Below are positions 63,601 through 64,000 of a stretch of 64,000 bases of DNA, piece by piece. Positions within the stretch are counted from its first letter, which is position 1, and every line of letters starts with the position of its first letter. Under the pieces are notes generated by a model. The model worked only from the letters and a program-made list of their open reading frames with translations. It was not told the DNA's origin and searched no databases. Made by a program: the position numbers and the translations under genes. This DNA comes from Dryomyza anilis (lineage: Eukaryota; Arthropoda; Insecta; Diptera; Dryomyzidae), in contig OX638134.1 of assembly GCA_951804985.1 (NCBI GenBank), forward strand, positions 2,418,001 through 2,482,000, given 5' to 3'.

Positions 63601-64000
63601 CAAAATACCTTTATATTTTTTGAAAAATAATATCTCTCAATGAAAAACCAAATGGAAATAAAGGTTAATCGTTATTTCTGGTCTCTGGTTAAAACTAATA
63701 GTTATAAATTAAATAAAACCAAAATTAAATAAACTATATTTGAAATTATAACATTTTTAAACTAAAGAACTGATTTATGAAAAAGTATCAGCCGCCCACA
63801 AAATCTGGATAAAACTCAAAATTTTAAGATATTTAAAATTGACATTTGAAATTAACATTTTTAAATAAAATATCTGATTTGGTGAAAAGGTAAAAGCCGT
63901 CCCCTCAAGGCACAAAATCTAATTGAATGCTTCAATTTTTACGATATTAAAAATAGATAATTTGAAAAAACGTTCAATAATAGTGCAATTAAAACCATTG

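Larger units (their letters stand above)
61847..64000. other. Repeat-rich non-coding right edge
   Basis: 3' region of the large gene (AATAAA at 61981) followed only by repeats: a three-copy tandem repeat (62135-62265) and a series of non-coding modules (62430-63600). No gene supported. Confidence 0.55.

Overview
This is a window of an AT-rich, intron-containing insect nuclear genome. The protein-coding genes all look like those of a higher fly, and the interspersed repeats (a tRNA-derived SINE, a non-autonomous hAT-like element, TIR MITEs, a non-LTR fragment, and non-coding repeats carrying GGGAGGTGCC and ATATATAGTA motifs) resemble those I associate with tephritid and related flies. I place it as a schizophoran dipteran, probably a tephritid; the species cannot be read from the sequence. 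From memory, most of the Drosophila orthologues (FRG1, ITFG1-like, CG7656, UFSP2, mrn, Cep135, SCCRO) lie on chromosome arm 3L, which would make this a Muller element D segment. That synteny statement is recollection, not computed.

Layout. 1-6588: repeat-rich, with one candidate first coding exon of a leftward gene (3362-3398) and a hAT-like element with a SINE inside it. 6589-7550 (-): FRG1, 4 exons. 9979-18073 (-): Neurl4, 12 coding exons, six neuralized repeats. 19714-21631 (+): ITFG1/TIP-like FG-GAP membrane protein. 24391-25257 (+): UBE2R/CDC34-type E2. 26878-29195 (+): UFSP2. 29406-31004 (-): TFIIH p52 (Tfb2/mrn), tail-to-tail with UFSP2. 32251-50926 (+): Cep135, 17 coding exons, with a 12.2 kb intron that contains an antisense secreted cysteine-rich gene (DUF4789-like, 37601-39442). 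52282-56348 (+): DCN1-like protein (SCCRO), whose first coding exon contributes only the ATG. 57068-61846 (+): a large repeat-rich protein I do not recognise. 61847-64000: repeats only.

The gene models were built by hand. Splice sites were chosen so that phase is kept across every junction and the joined protein matches the known family, and all exon sums are multiples of three. Several neighbours work in ubiquitin-like pathways: a cullin-ligase E2, a cullin neddylation co-factor, a UFM1 protease and the Neurl4 scaffold. Neurl4 and Cep135 are both centrosome-linked. I treat this clustering as a curiosity, not as an operon-like system.

The most notable items are: a GC-AG intron that is required to give the conserved TFIIH p52 sequence; an ATG-only coding exon in SCCRO; a precise 12-bp target-site duplication around a reverse-transcriptase fragment; an exact 8-bp duplication around the hAT-like element; an 82-nt-arm palindrome with a (TA)n core; and the unrecognised 1275-residue protein with internal DNA-level tandem repeats. 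I found no wholly new biological system that I can defend from sequence alone.
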